NCBI GenBank assembly: GCA_963830455.1
Contig: CAWHMT010000002.1
Span: forward strand, 682,001-746,000
Length of the DNA: 64,000 bases
Direction of reading: 5' to 3'
From: 20CM-2-65-7 sp963830455
GTDB taxonomy: Bacteria > Gemmatimonadota > Gemmatimonadetes > Gemmatimonadales > GWC2-71-9
The notes under the pieces are model-generated. The model had not been told where the DNA came from, ran no database searches, and was given only the letters and a program-made list of their open reading frames with translations. The position numbers were made by a program, and so were the translations under genes. Shown here piece by piece: positions 41,701 to 49,811 of the stretch (the stretch's first letter is position 1; each line of letters begins with the position of its first letter).

Positions 41701-42519
41701 TCAGTAGTACGAAAAAATCGAGCTGGTGTGGAATAGCTGGCCCACGTTGGGACCGGTCACGAACGTGACGGCGCCTGTCTTGCTCAGCGGCCGACCCTCG
41801 GCATCATAGCTGTAGGTGTAAGCGACGGTGAAGTTCGGACCGCTCCCTGTCCGGATTTGCCTTGCCGGATTGCCTTTTTGCAGCCGCGCACCCGGCAAAA
41901 ACACGAAGTGGTCGAAGAACTCACTATGAAGCAGGCTGAAGCCGTCGACGTTGGTCTTGTCGTCGTACTGCTCAAAACGGTCCACGAACGTAACCTCGTC
42001 CGACCCGATCGGCAGCTGGTGATCGGTGATCTGCAGCAGGTTCCCGTCGGGGTAGTACGAAAATGTCATCGTCTTATCGATCACGAACCCACCACTCCTG
42101 CTGCGCTCGCGCTCGAGGTGGACGAGCCGTGGTCCGTCGTACGCCAACGCGATTCTGACATAGACGACGCCTGAGGAATCACTGTAGGTGACGTGATCCA
42201 CCCGGCCCCCCGCGTCGTAGTGGTAGTCCAGCCGGTCCTTATTCACGAGGATGTTGTTGCGCAGCTCGCTGATGCGGCCGCCGGTGTACAGGACGTCGTA
42301 CCTGGTCAGGTCTGACGCGTACGATACGAAGATCACCTTGCCGGTCGAGTCGTACTCGAAGTGATAGAACGGTGCTGGGAGATTGGGGATGTTGATTTCT
42401 TTCAACAGCACCGGGGACTCGCCGCCGCCCCCCGGGACGGGGGCGACAACGGAGCTGTCGCTGCAGGCCAAGACCCCAAGCATGGTGAGCGTGATGGTCG
42501 CCAGGGTTCGAACGCGCAT
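41701..42519 (-). CDS. Lipoprotein with YD/RHS-like strand repeats
   Basis: 272 residues: signal peptide and lipobox LGVLACSDS, a short Pro/Gly linker, then repeated strand motifs with Tyr and Asp (FEYDSTGKVIFVSY, YHYDAGGRVDHVTY, FSYYPDGNLLQITD, YSYDAEGRPLSKTG), like YD repeats of RHS proteins or DUF4595-type surface proteins. Probably a surface-exposed sugar- or protein-binding protein; function unknown. Confidence 0.7.
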   Translation of the reverse strand: MRVRTLATITLTMLGVLACSDSSVVAPVPGGGGESPVLLKEINIPNLPAPFYHFEYDSTGKVIFVSYASDLTRYDVLYTGGRISELRNNILVNKDRLDYHYDAGGRVDHVTYSDSSGVVYVRIALAYDGPRLVHLERERSRSGGFVIDKTMTFSYYPDGNLLQITDHQLPIGSDEVTFVDRFEQYDDKTNVDGFSLLHSEFFDHFVFLPGARLQKGNPARQIRTGSGPNFTVAYTYSYDAEGRPLSKTGAVTFVTGPNVGQLFHTSSIFSYY

Positions 42520-42688
42520 CCGTCCAGTTCCTGCGTTGATGGTGGTACGACCGCAACCGATTCAAAAAACGCGGCGTTGTCCCGTCGAGTTCCGGTCCGA
42601 CGTCGCGACGCGGAACGTCAATTCCCGTTTTGACGCTGCATCAGGTAGACGCTAGCGTTGTCGCTCCCCTCGGTCACGGAGCATCGCC

Positions 42689-43063
42689 GTGAGTGTCAAG
42701 CGAACGGCCACGTGGTATCGCTGGAACGACATTCCCCTCGAGCAGGTGAACGAGCGCCTGTCGCGGCGCCTGATCACCGGCGACCAGCTGATGCTCACGC
42801 ACGTGTATCTGAAGAAGGGCTGCGTCGTCCCGAAGCACTCGCACATGAACGAGCAGCTCAGCTACATCCTCGAGGGGGCGCTGCGATTCCTGGTGGGAGA
42901 CGATGATCGCGAGGAGATCGTCGTGCGCGCGGGGGAGGTGCTGCATCTGCCGGGCAACGTGCCCCATGAGGCCCATGCGCTCGAGGACACGCTCGATGTT
43001 GACATTTTCTACCCACCGCGCGAGGACTGGCTGCAAAAGACGGATAGCTATTTGAGGAAATAG
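42689..43063 (+). CDS. Cupin domain protein
   Basis: 124 residues, single cupin barrel. Motif 1: GCVVPKHSHMNEQLSYILEG (His, His, Glu metal ligands); motif 2: GEVLHLPGNVPHEAHAL (His ligand). Probably a small metal-binding dioxygenase, isomerase or sensor; substrate unknown. GTG start at 42689 with GGAG seven bases upstream. Ends 7 bp before the convergent MFS gene. Confidence 0.85.
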   Translation: MSVKRTATWYRWNDIPLEQVNERLSRRLITGDQLMLTHVYLKKGCVVPKHSHMNEQLSYILEGALRFLVGDDDREEIVVRAGEVLHLPGNVPHEAHALEDTLDVDIFYPPREDWLQKTDSYLRK

Positions 43064-43070
43064 GAGTCCA

Positions 43071-44288
43071 TCATCCCGAGGGTCCCCGCCCGCGCCCGAA
43101 CGGCACCCCGCGCCGCTCCGGTCCCAGCGTTGCCACCACCGCGCACGCGATGAACACCAGCCCCGCCGACAGCGCCATCGTCTGCGCGTAGGTAGCGTTT
43201 GCCGCGAACAGTGCCTGCACGTGCGGGATTTGGCTTGCCACCGCCACGCCGCACTGGTAGGCAAAGCCGGGCAGAAAGCCGCGGACGCCATCCGGCGCGA
43301 GCTCGTTGATGTGCGCCGGAATCACCCCCCACGCACCCTGGACGAAGAACTGCATCGTGAAGGCGCCGAGGACGAGTAGGGGAGTGGCGGGCGCGAATGC
43401 CCACATTGGGATCGCCAGCAGCGCTCCCACGAGCGCCAGGCCGATCGTGCGCCGCCGGCCCAGCCGGTCGGAATAGAGACCGCACAGCACACCACCGGCG
43501 AGCGCGCCCACCTGCGAGAATGCCGTCAGCGCGGCGCGCGCCGTCGGTCCCCAACCCCAATCACGCTCGAGGAACGTCGGATACATGTCCTGGGTGCCGT
43601 GCGAGACCATGTTCATCAGCGCCATCAGGCCGACCAGATAGAGGAAGAGCTTCCAGTTCGATGCGATCGCGCGCCCGAGGTGGCTCCACGTCTCGTGCCG
43701 GGTCTCACGCCACACGTCCGACTCCTGCACGCGGGCGCGCACGAACAGGGCGAGCAGGGCAGGGAGGCCGCCGATGAAGAACAGCGGCCGCCAGCCCCAG
43801 CGCGGGAAGACGAGCAGGTAACACAGGGCGGCCAGGAGATACCCGGCCGCATAGCCCTGCTGCAGCAGTCCCGACATGACGCCGCGCAGCCGCGGCGGCA
43901 CCTTCTCCATGACGAGCGACGCGCCCACGCCCCATTCCGCGCCCATGCCGATCCCGAACAGGGCGCGCAGCACGAGAAACGTGGTGTAGTTCGGCGCGAG
44001 GCCCGACAGCACCTCGATCACCGAGTAGAACACCAGATCGACCATCAGCGGGATCTTGCGGCCGTAGCGGTCGGCGATGAGCCCAAAGATGAATGCGCCG
44101 ACGGGCCGGAACGCGAGCGTGAGCGTGATCGAGAGGGCGATCGCGGCGTCGGACTTGCCGAATTCCTTTGCGATCGCCGTCAGCGTCATCACGACCAGGA
44201 AGAAATCGAATGCGTCGAGCATCCATCCGAGGAAACCGGCGGCGACGGTCGCGTTCTGATCGCTGGCGGCAGCGCGTGGCGGTGTCAT
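43071..44288 (-). CDS. MFS transporter (metabolite:proton symporter type)
   Basis: 405 residues, 12 predicted helices. FLGWMLDAFDFFLVVM in helix 1 and GLIADRYGRKIPLM between helices 2 and 3 are typical of the sugar/carboxylate:H+ symporter (JEN1/NanT-like) branch; second-half signature GLYSDRLGRRR is present. Probably imports a carboxylate. No neighbouring catabolic gene tells the substrate. Confidence 0.88.
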   Translation of the reverse strand: MTPPRAAASDQNATVAAGFLGWMLDAFDFFLVVMTLTAIAKEFGKSDAAIALSITLTLAFRPVGAFIFGLIADRYGRKIPLMVDLVFYSVIEVLSGLAPNYTTFLVLRALFGIGMGAEWGVGASLVMEKVPPRLRGVMSGLLQQGYAAGYLLAALCYLLVFPRWGWRPLFFIGGLPALLALFVRARVQESDVWRETRHETWSHLGRAIASNWKLFLYLVGLMALMNMVSHGTQDMYPTFLERDWGWGPTARAALTAFSQVGALAGGVLCGLYSDRLGRRRTIGLALVGALLAIPMWAFAPATPLLVLGAFTMQFFVQGAWGVIPAHINELAPDGVRGFLPGFAYQCGVAVASQIPHVQALFAANATYAQTMALSAGLVFIACAVVATLGPERRGVPFGRGRGPSG

Positions 44289-44410
44289 GGTGCCCGGTGT
44301 CGAAGAGACCTCAAGACTACAGCCCCCCTAACGGGCGCGGAACACCGGTACGCGGCTATGCCCACAACGCGCTTTCACTTGTGAAGCTCGAGTAAGCGCC
44401 CGCGCGAGGA

Positions 44411-45163
44411 TCACCTCAGGAAGTAGGTCACGCTCACATTCCAGAGAGAGTTCTGACCGCCCGCGATGCTGCTCCACATCGGCGAGGTGACGAGCGTCGA
44501 GACGGAAAGCGGGAGTCTTCGCGTGGCCAGCGTCAATACCGAGCTCACGTAGACGCCCTCCTCACGATCCATCCACAGGTAAAACAGTTGCGGAGCGAAC
44601 TGGATGAAGAACTGATCGGCAATCGGGAGATTGGTCAGGTTCGCTCGTGCCCCGATGAAGTGCGTGTGCTGGAACGCCTGTGGGTCCAGGCCGTGTGAGT
44701 ACAGATAGTAGGCGCCAACGCTCAAGTGCTTCGCGACGAAGTAGCTGGGATACAAATCGCCGGCGAAGTAACGTCTGGTCACGATCGCGCTGTCCTGCGC
44801 GCCCCCCCCTGTCGAAACGGGGATTGTCTTGAATACAAACGCGGGGTGCGCACCGATCGAGAGCCGGAACTTCCCGTCTCGCAGCGGCCGGTACCGCCCC
44901 CAGAAGATGAACGTCCACGGTTTTCCGTCGAGCCCGAATCTGAACTGGGGCTCGAAGCTCAGCGCTCCGCCCGTAATCGCGACATCGAAGATCGCGGCGG
45001 GCTTCCCCAGGGTCAGCGCGGGGATGAGAGAGATGCCTTTGTTGGTGACGGTGACGGCACCAGCCACCTGAACGCGGTGTGCAGTGCTGTCGGCAGATTG
45101 TGCAACAGCAGGATCACCCACGCCGGCCAATGCCAGCGCCAGCAGGGCGGGGGCGGCTCTTAT
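44411..45163 (-). CDS. Putative outer-membrane beta-barrel protein; no standard start codon
   Basis: 250 residues: signal-like start (APALLALALAGVGDPAVAQ) then amphipathic strands (GAVTVTNKGISLIPALTLG, FGLDGKPWTFIFWGRYRP, SLWNVSVTYFLR at the end with an aromatic next to the last residue). No family named. No ATG/GTG/TTG/CTG fits before the signal peptide; the reading frame after the beta-lactamase-like stop starts ATA AGA, where an ATG would give the ATGA overlap usual here. Either a rare ATA start or a base error. Follows the serine hydrolase. Confidence 0.55.
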   Translation of the reverse strand: MRAAPALLALALAGVGDPAVAQSADSTAHRVQVAGAVTVTNKGISLIPALTLGKPAAIFDVAITGGALSFEPQFRFGLDGKPWTFIFWGRYRPLRDGKFRLSIGAHPAFVFKTIPVSTGGGAQDSAIVTRRYFAGDLYPSYFVAKHLSVGAYYLYSHGLDPQAFQHTHFIGARANLTNLPIADQFFIQFAPQLFYLWMDREEGVYVSSVLTLATRRLPLSVSTLVTSPMWSSIAGGQNSLWNVSVTYFLR

Positions 45164-46710
45164 CGCGCCAGCTCGCCGATGAGCTGTGGCGATTTCGTGG
45201 GACCGAACGAGACGTTGTACTCCGCATCCAGTACCAGGCGGTCGCCATCGAATCGGAACGTCAGCGTCGCACCATAAGGCGTCTCGTACAGCGCCAGCTT
45301 GACGGTGAAGACGCTGTCGGCCGTCCAGGCTCCGCTCGCCGCAACGAGTGGCTGAGCCGGCACGCTGAGAAACTGGTCGATGCCGTTGGTGAAGCCACCG
45401 CGGCTCGTGGCCCCCCCCCAGTCGCCCAGACCGATGGGGGTTCGGGTCTCGCCGGCCGCGGTGCGCACGCGCAGCGCTGCGGAATCTCCCTGCCACTCGA
45501 GCGCCACGGCGCGGATGCCGCGGTCGTTCTCCGGGAACTGATACCAGCGCCCCGAGACGGCTGGAGCGACCGGACTCGACGGTGACCCCGACGGTACACG
45601 GAGCACCAGCCCCGCCAACCTCTGATTCAGCCGGCTGCGCGCGGCGGCATCCTCGGGCAAGGGTCGCGATCGCAGCGCGGGGAGCAGGGTCTGCCACACG
45701 ATGTTCATCACGGCTTGCATGTCGCGCACGCCGCCCGTGATCACCACGACGGCATCGACGTCGGGCAGGATGAGACAGTACTGGCCGAATGCCCCGTCGC
45801 CGCGGTAAGAGTTGTGACGGCTCCGCCAGAACTGGTAGCCGTATCCCTGGTCCCAGTCACTCTCGGGAGACGAGCCGTTCGAGGTCTGCAGCGCGGTCGC
45901 GGCCGCCACCCATGAGGCCGGGATGAGCTGTCGCCCGTGCCAGACACCGCGCTGCAGGTACAGCTGGCCGAAGCGGGCGATGTCCTCGGTGCGAATCATG
46001 AGTCCGAACGCGCCCAGGGTGACGCCCTGCGGACTCGCCGGCCAGATCGGATGCTCGATGCCGAGCGGGTCGAACAGCCGCGGTCGCAGATAATCGAGGA
46101 CCGTGAGCCCCGTAGCTCGTTGCACGATGGCCGACAGCATGTAGGTGGCGGGTGAGTTATAGAGGAAGCGTGACCCCGGCTTGAACGGGACCGGCTGCGC
46201 CAGAAACGTCTTCACCCACGGATCCTGCTCGGGCGATGTCGTCGACGAGGTCCACGACCAAATCGCCGGTTCCCGGTCGTGCCCGGTGTTCATCCGCAGC
46301 AGGTCACGCACGCGCATCGACCGCAGGTTGGCGGGGGGATCGGCCGGCGCGTGCTGTGGAAAGAACTTCAACACCGGATCATCGAGGCTCAGTTTTCCCT
46401 CCGCGATCGCGAGCCCCACAGCCGTGGAGGCGAAACTCTTGCTGAGCGAGTACAGCATGTGGGGCGTGCCGGCGTCGTACGGGCGCCACCACGCTTCGGC
46501 CACGACGTGGCCGTGCCGGACCAGCATGAAGCTGTGCAGGCCGTCCACTTCAGAATCGGCCCGCGCGACGAACGAGAGAATGGCGGCTGAGGGGACTCCC
46601 TGACGCTCGGGGGAGCTGCGGGGCAGGGCTGTGGTAGGGACCTGCGCGGCGAGATTCGCAACCGCGGCAAACAGCAACCCGAGGGGCGAAAGGCGGATGT
46701 ACGAGCGCAT
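45160..46710 (-). CDS. Beta-lactamase-family serine hydrolase (class C/esterase type), exported
   Basis: 516 residues: signal peptide (LGLLFAAVANLAAQ), then a class C beta-lactamase-like domain about 45-390: SxxK as SLSKSF, Tyr-x-Asn as YNSPATY, and GYGYQFW near the third motif. The C-terminal domain (about 400-516) is a lipocalin-like strand region often fused in these peptidases/esterases. ATG at 46710 fits the signal peptide. A run of nine C at about 45411 is in frame. Substrate unknown; true beta-lactam resistance is not implied. Confidence 0.85.
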   Translation of the reverse strand: MRSYIRLSPLGLLFAAVANLAAQVPTTALPRSSPERQGVPSAAILSFVARADSEVDGLHSFMLVRHGHVVAEAWWRPYDAGTPHMLYSLSKSFASTAVGLAIAEGKLSLDDPVLKFFPQHAPADPPANLRSMRVRDLLRMNTGHDREPAIWSWTSSTTSPEQDPWVKTFLAQPVPFKPGSRFLYNSPATYMLSAIVQRATGLTVLDYLRPRLFDPLGIEHPIWPASPQGVTLGAFGLMIRTEDIARFGQLYLQRGVWHGRQLIPASWVAAATALQTSNGSSPESDWDQGYGYQFWRSRHNSYRGDGAFGQYCLILPDVDAVVVITGGVRDMQAVMNIVWQTLLPALRSRPLPEDAAARSRLNQRLAGLVLRVPSGSPSSPVAPAVSGRWYQFPENDRGIRAVALEWQGDSAALRVRTAAGETRTPIGLGDWGGATSRGGFTNGIDQFLSVPAQPLVAASGAWTADSVFTVKLALYETPYGATLTFRFDGDRLVLDAEYNVSFGPTKSPQLIGELAR

Positions 46711-46826
46711 GTGTGCGGCCGCCAACGTCGCCCGATTATTCACGTGCGGCAAGGCCTGCCGTGTGATGCCGCTCACCGTGTGCGCTTCATCACCACCGGG
46801 GTTCGGCGTATCGACCATCTTCGCCC

Positions 46827-46914
46827 TGCTGCTCAGAGCAAAGCCGTCGAAAGACGGCGACGCAGAGCCATGGGGCTACGGCGGTTGATCGCCATGCTCG
46901 CCTGGCCGCCAGCA
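46827..46914 (+). ncRNA. GEMM-I riboswitch aptamer, cGAMP-type (A at position 20)
   Basis: P1 pairs TGCTG (46827-46831) with CAGCA (46910-46914). GCTCAGAGCAAA at 46831-46842 aligns base for base with Vc2 GCACAGGGCAAA. A GAAA-capped hairpin follows (GCCGTC/GACGGC, 46843-46858), then GACGCAGAGCC and a receptor-like stem with CTA opposite ATG. Vc2 G20, which contacts one ligand guanine, is A here (46837); A at 20 marks the GEMM-Ib subclass known to sense 3',3'-cGAMP. Vc2 A48 is G here (46865). P1 shares bases with the terminator stem, predicting a ligand-ON switch for the lipoprotein at 46953. Confidence 0.8.
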
Positions 46915-46934
46915 CTCACGCTGGCGGCTTTTTT
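46905..46934 (+). terminator. Intrinsic terminator forming the riboswitch expression platform
   Basis: GCCGCCAGC (46905-46913), loop of six, GCTGGCGGC (46920-46928), then six T. Its 5' arm contains most of the 3' strand of aptamer P1, so the two structures exclude each other. GGGGGA at 46940-46945 and the ATG at 46953 follow directly. Confidence 0.9.
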
Positions 46935-46952
46935 CTTTTGGGGGATTCGGGC

Positions 46953-47576
46953 ATGAAAAAGAACGTGGGTCTGCTGATCGCCGGCACGCTGCTGGTCCTC
47001 GGCTGCAACCTCACGAACGCGGGACCAGCGGTCGTGCGCATCGATAGGATCGACGTGACGCCACCTCGATTCACGCTGCTGACAGCCCAAGCAGCCGAGC
47101 TCGAGATCACCGTCACGACGTCGCGTGGTGACGCGTCGGGAGCGGAGCAGCTCGTTTGGTCGACGACCGGTGGCGTGATCTCCAGCAACGCCATCATCGG
47201 CAATGTCCGGAGAATCACCTACACGGCGCCCGGAACCCCTGGCACCTACTTTCTCATCGTCACGACCGCCACGGGCGCGCCCGCCGACACCGCGAGCTTC
47301 AATGTTACGAACACGATCGTGCCCGTAAGCGGGATCGCCGTTTCGCCCAGCAATGTCACGTTCGTGGTCGGGGATACCTCGCGATTGCGCGCGACGCTGA
47401 CCGACGAGACGGGGGCTGTGCTCGTCGGCAGGCCGATCACGTGGAGCTCGAGCGATAACGCGATCGTGACCGTGCTCGCCACTGGTCAAATCCGCGGCAT
47501 GGGCACGGGCAGCGCGACGATCACGGCGACCCAGGAAGTGCACCACGCCACGGCGGCGATTACCGTAAACCAGTAG
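46953..47576 (+). CDS. Riboswitch-controlled lipoprotein with Ig-like domains
   Basis: 207 residues: short signal peptide with lipobox LVLGCNLT, then two bacterial Ig-like domains, about 30-118 (IDRIDVTPPRFTLLTAQAAE, APGTPGTYFLIVTTA) and about 122-207 (ISGIAVSPS-type start, WSSSDNAIVTVLATGQIRG, GSATITATQ). Ig-like Big_2 domains are typical of surface adhesins or anchored scaffolds. Control by a cyclic-dinucleotide riboswitch fits a cell-surface function. ATG with GGGGGA seven bases upstream. No partner gene lies in the same operon beyond a 60-bp gap to the creatininase gene. Confidence 0.85.
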   Translation: MKKNVGLLIAGTLLVLGCNLTNAGPAVVRIDRIDVTPPRFTLLTAQAAELEITVTTSRGDASGAEQLVWSTTGGVISSNAIIGNVRRITYTAPGTPGTYFLIVTTATGAPADTASFNVTNTIVPVSGIAVSPSNVTFVVGDTSRLRATLTDETGAVLVGRPITWSSSDNAIVTVLATGQIRGMGTGSATITATQEVHHATAAITVNQ

Positions 47577-47636
47577 GCTTGCCGCCTGGCAGTTCGAAGG
47601 TCAAAATCCCGGTGCGCACTTCACCGGGAGCTATCC

Positions 47637-48500
47637 GTGTACTCATCCGTACTCATTGCCCTCACTCTGCTGCAAGCCACCCCCCCGCCGAAACTCTCGG
47701 TCCATTGGGCCGAGCTCTCGGCGGGCGAGTTCCGCGATGCGATTGCGCGCGCGCAGGGCACCTGCCTGCTCCCCTTCGGCATCATGGAAAAGCACGGGCC
47801 GCATCTGCCGCTGGGTAACGACCTCCTCAACGTGCGCTACGTCGCGAGCAATGCCGCCCAGCAGGAATACGCGATCATCTTCCCCGAGTATTACTTCGGG
47901 CAAATCTTTGAAGCGAAGCATGAACCGGGCACCGTCGCCTACAGTCGCGGACTCCAGCTCCAGTTGCTGCAGGAAACGACCGACGAGATGGCGCGCAACG
48001 GCTGCAAGAAGATCATCATCGTGAACGGTCACGGCGGCAACAACAGCCTGCTGCCGTTTTTCGCGCAAAGCCAGCTCGAAGCGCCGCACGATTATGTCGT
48101 GTACGTGATGGGGATCATGCGCGCCGGGCCCGGCGAGCCGAAGCATCGCTCGAACCCCGCGACCGACATGCATGCGGGTGAGAGCGAGACATCGGTGAGC
48201 CTGATCGCGCGACCGGACCTCGTCCACTTGGACCGTGCGACGCAGGAATCGGGTGCGGACCAGGCGCGCCTGAAGCTGCCGGAGGGTCTCTACACCGGCA
48301 TCTGGTGGTACGCCCGCTTCCCGAACCACTATGCCGGCGAAGGTGCCGTGGCGTCGCGCGAATTGGGCGATTTCGAGGCCAAGACGTGGATCAACGGCCT
48401 GGTGACGGCGATCCGGGCCGTCAAGGCGGATTCGGAGAGCCTGCGACTGCAGAACGAGTTCTACGAGAGGAGCAAGAAACCGCTGGAGACGCGACCGTAG
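47637..48500 (+). CDS. Creatininase-family amidohydrolase
   Basis: 287 residues. Creatininase-fold metal site visible: IMEKHGPHLPLGNDLL (Glu, His, Asp), IIIVNGHGGNN (His), and DMHAGESETS (Glu). An N-terminal hydrophobic stretch (SSVLIALTLLQA) may be a signal peptide, so it could act in the periplasm. Family members hydrolyse cyclic amides such as creatinine or cofactor precursors; the substrate here is unknown. GTG start with GGGAG six bases upstream. Confidence 0.85.
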   Translation: MYSSVLIALTLLQATPPPKLSVHWAELSAGEFRDAIARAQGTCLLPFGIMEKHGPHLPLGNDLLNVRYVASNAAQQEYAIIFPEYYFGQIFEAKHEPGTVAYSRGLQLQLLQETTDEMARNGCKKIIIVNGHGGNNSLLPFFAQSQLEAPHDYVVYVMGIMRAGPGEPKHRSNPATDMHAGESETSVSLIARPDLVHLDRATQESGADQARLKLPEGLYTGIWWYARFPNHYAGEGAVASRELGDFEAKTWINGLVTAIRAVKADSESLRLQNEFYERSKKPLETRP

Positions 48501-48600
48501 CCCCAGTGCTACCAAAGCCCAATAACGATCTCGCCTCCTTCGACCGATACCTACACGGGACAGAGGCCAGGGCCGCAACCTTCGAGGGTGAGGGATTCAC

Positions 48601-49536
48601 ATGCACCAGCCGTCCGCATTCAGCAGAGCGATTCCACTAGTCGTCTTACTCACGGCGCTGTGTGCCGCATGCGCCGCTCAGGAGCGTCCGACCGCGGGCA
48701 AGGGTTGGATTCCACTGCCTACCGGAGGCCGGTTGTATTACGAGGTCGCCGGCGCCAGCGGAGACACGATCATCGTGCCCGGCGCCGTGTTCTGGTCCTC
48801 GGCACTCGCGCCGCTCGCCCGGACGCACACGGTCATCTTCTACGACCTGCTCGGCCGGGGGCGCTCCGACACCGCCCGCGCGTCGCGCATCGCCATGGAC
48901 TCGATCGTCGCCGATCTCGAAACGTTGCGGAAGTTCTTCCGCGTGGAGCGCCCGAGCCTCGTCGGCATCTCCGTGAACGGGCTCGTCGCGGCCGCCTATG
49001 CCGCCGCCCATCCCGAGCACGTTTCACGCCTGGTTCTGATCAATCCCATCGCGCCAACCGCGGAAGCGCAGAGCAGCTATCGGCCGGCCGAACGCACGAC
49101 GCGAATTGACTCGACCGCCCAGCGGGAGCTCATGCGGCTGCGCGAGACAGGCGGCGATCGTGAAACGATGTGCCGGCTGTTCTGGAAGGCGAGCGGCGGC
49201 TGGTTCGTGGGTGATCGCGCGGCCACGTCGCGCATCGATCCGACCTGGTGTGCGGTTCCCAACGAGAACCTCGACGCCGCGCTGCTCTGGCTCGGCTACT
49301 TGAGCAGCACGGCCGGGTCGTGGGACCTCACCAACGCGGCGCGCTCGATCAAAGCGCCGACATTGGTCATCCAGGCCGAGCGCGACTACTTCGCCAATCC
49401 GGAAGGCGCCAAGGCGTGGGTCGCGGCTATTCCGGGAGCGCGGCTGGTGACGCTCCCCGGTGTCGGGCATCTCGCGCTGTTTGAACGGCCGGATGCGGTC
49501 AACGCGCCGCTCGCCGAGTTCGTCGCGGGTCGCTGA
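48601..49536 (+). CDS. Exported alpha/beta hydrolase with unusual nucleophile elbow
   Basis: 311 residues: signal peptide with a possible lipobox (LTALCAACAA), then an alpha/beta-hydrolase fold: FYDLLGRGRSD, nucleophile Ser 124 in LVGISVNGLVAA, acid Asp in IQAERDYF, His in LPGVGHLALFE. The elbow reads G-I-S-V-N rather than GxSxG, with Asn at 126. The triad is otherwise complete, so an esterase or lyase is expected. ATG with GAGGGTGAGG upstream. Confidence 0.82.
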   Translation: MHQPSAFSRAIPLVVLLTALCAACAAQERPTAGKGWIPLPTGGRLYYEVAGASGDTIIVPGAVFWSSALAPLARTHTVIFYDLLGRGRSDTARASRIAMDSIVADLETLRKFFRVERPSLVGISVNGLVAAAYAAAHPEHVSRLVLINPIAPTAEAQSSYRPAERTTRIDSTAQRELMRLRETGGDRETMCRLFWKASGGWFVGDRAATSRIDPTWCAVPNENLDAALLWLGYLSSTAGSWDLTNAARSIKAPTLVIQAERDYFANPEGAKAWVAAIPGARLVTLPGVGHLALFERPDAVNAPLAEFVAGR

Positions 49537-49537
49537 C

Positions 49538-49708
49538 CTAGCGCGGCTTCGGAGCCGCCAGTCGCACGACTCTGCCGCCCCGGAGGACGCTGACTTTGAG
49601 GGTGTCCCCGGGGCGCGGCGCGCTCAGATGGTTCTGGATCGCAATCAAACCAGAGTCCATTGCGCCCGCGCCGAGTCCGACGTAACGAGTGACGCACGTC
49701 ACAATCAT
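49538..49708 (-). pseudogene. PDZ-domain fragment
   Basis: 56 codons ending at the TAG at 49538. The end matches the second half of a PDZ domain: AMDSGLIAIQNHLSAPRPGD, then DTLKVSVLRGGRVVRL. The first half, with the carboxylate-binding loop, and any protease domain are absent, so it looks like the remnant of a PDZ protease gene. A genuine small protein is possible but less likely. It stops 2 bp from the convergent hydrolase. Confidence 0.45.
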
Positions 49709-49811
49709 TTGGCCCGCGCGTCGCGCGTTTCACTGCGAGTGTCATCTACCCATCGCTGGGTACCGAGAGATAATTTTCGCTCCAGTGCTCTCCGCAAACT
49801 CTGGAGGTTGT

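Noticed and set aside
42590..42625. Inverted GTTCCG...CGGAAC pair as an operator before the cupin gene
   Set aside because: Short, with an unmatched centre, and not repeated elsewhere in the window.
45160..46710. Serine hydrolase as a beta-lactam resistance gene
   Set aside because: Family motifs fit the broad class C/esterase group with an extra C-terminal domain; nothing shows antibiotic hydrolysis.
46631..46888. Plus-strand gene ended by the terminator at 46905
   Set aside because: It is antisense to the serine hydrolase and runs through the riboswitch aptamer; the terminator is better explained as the riboswitch platform.
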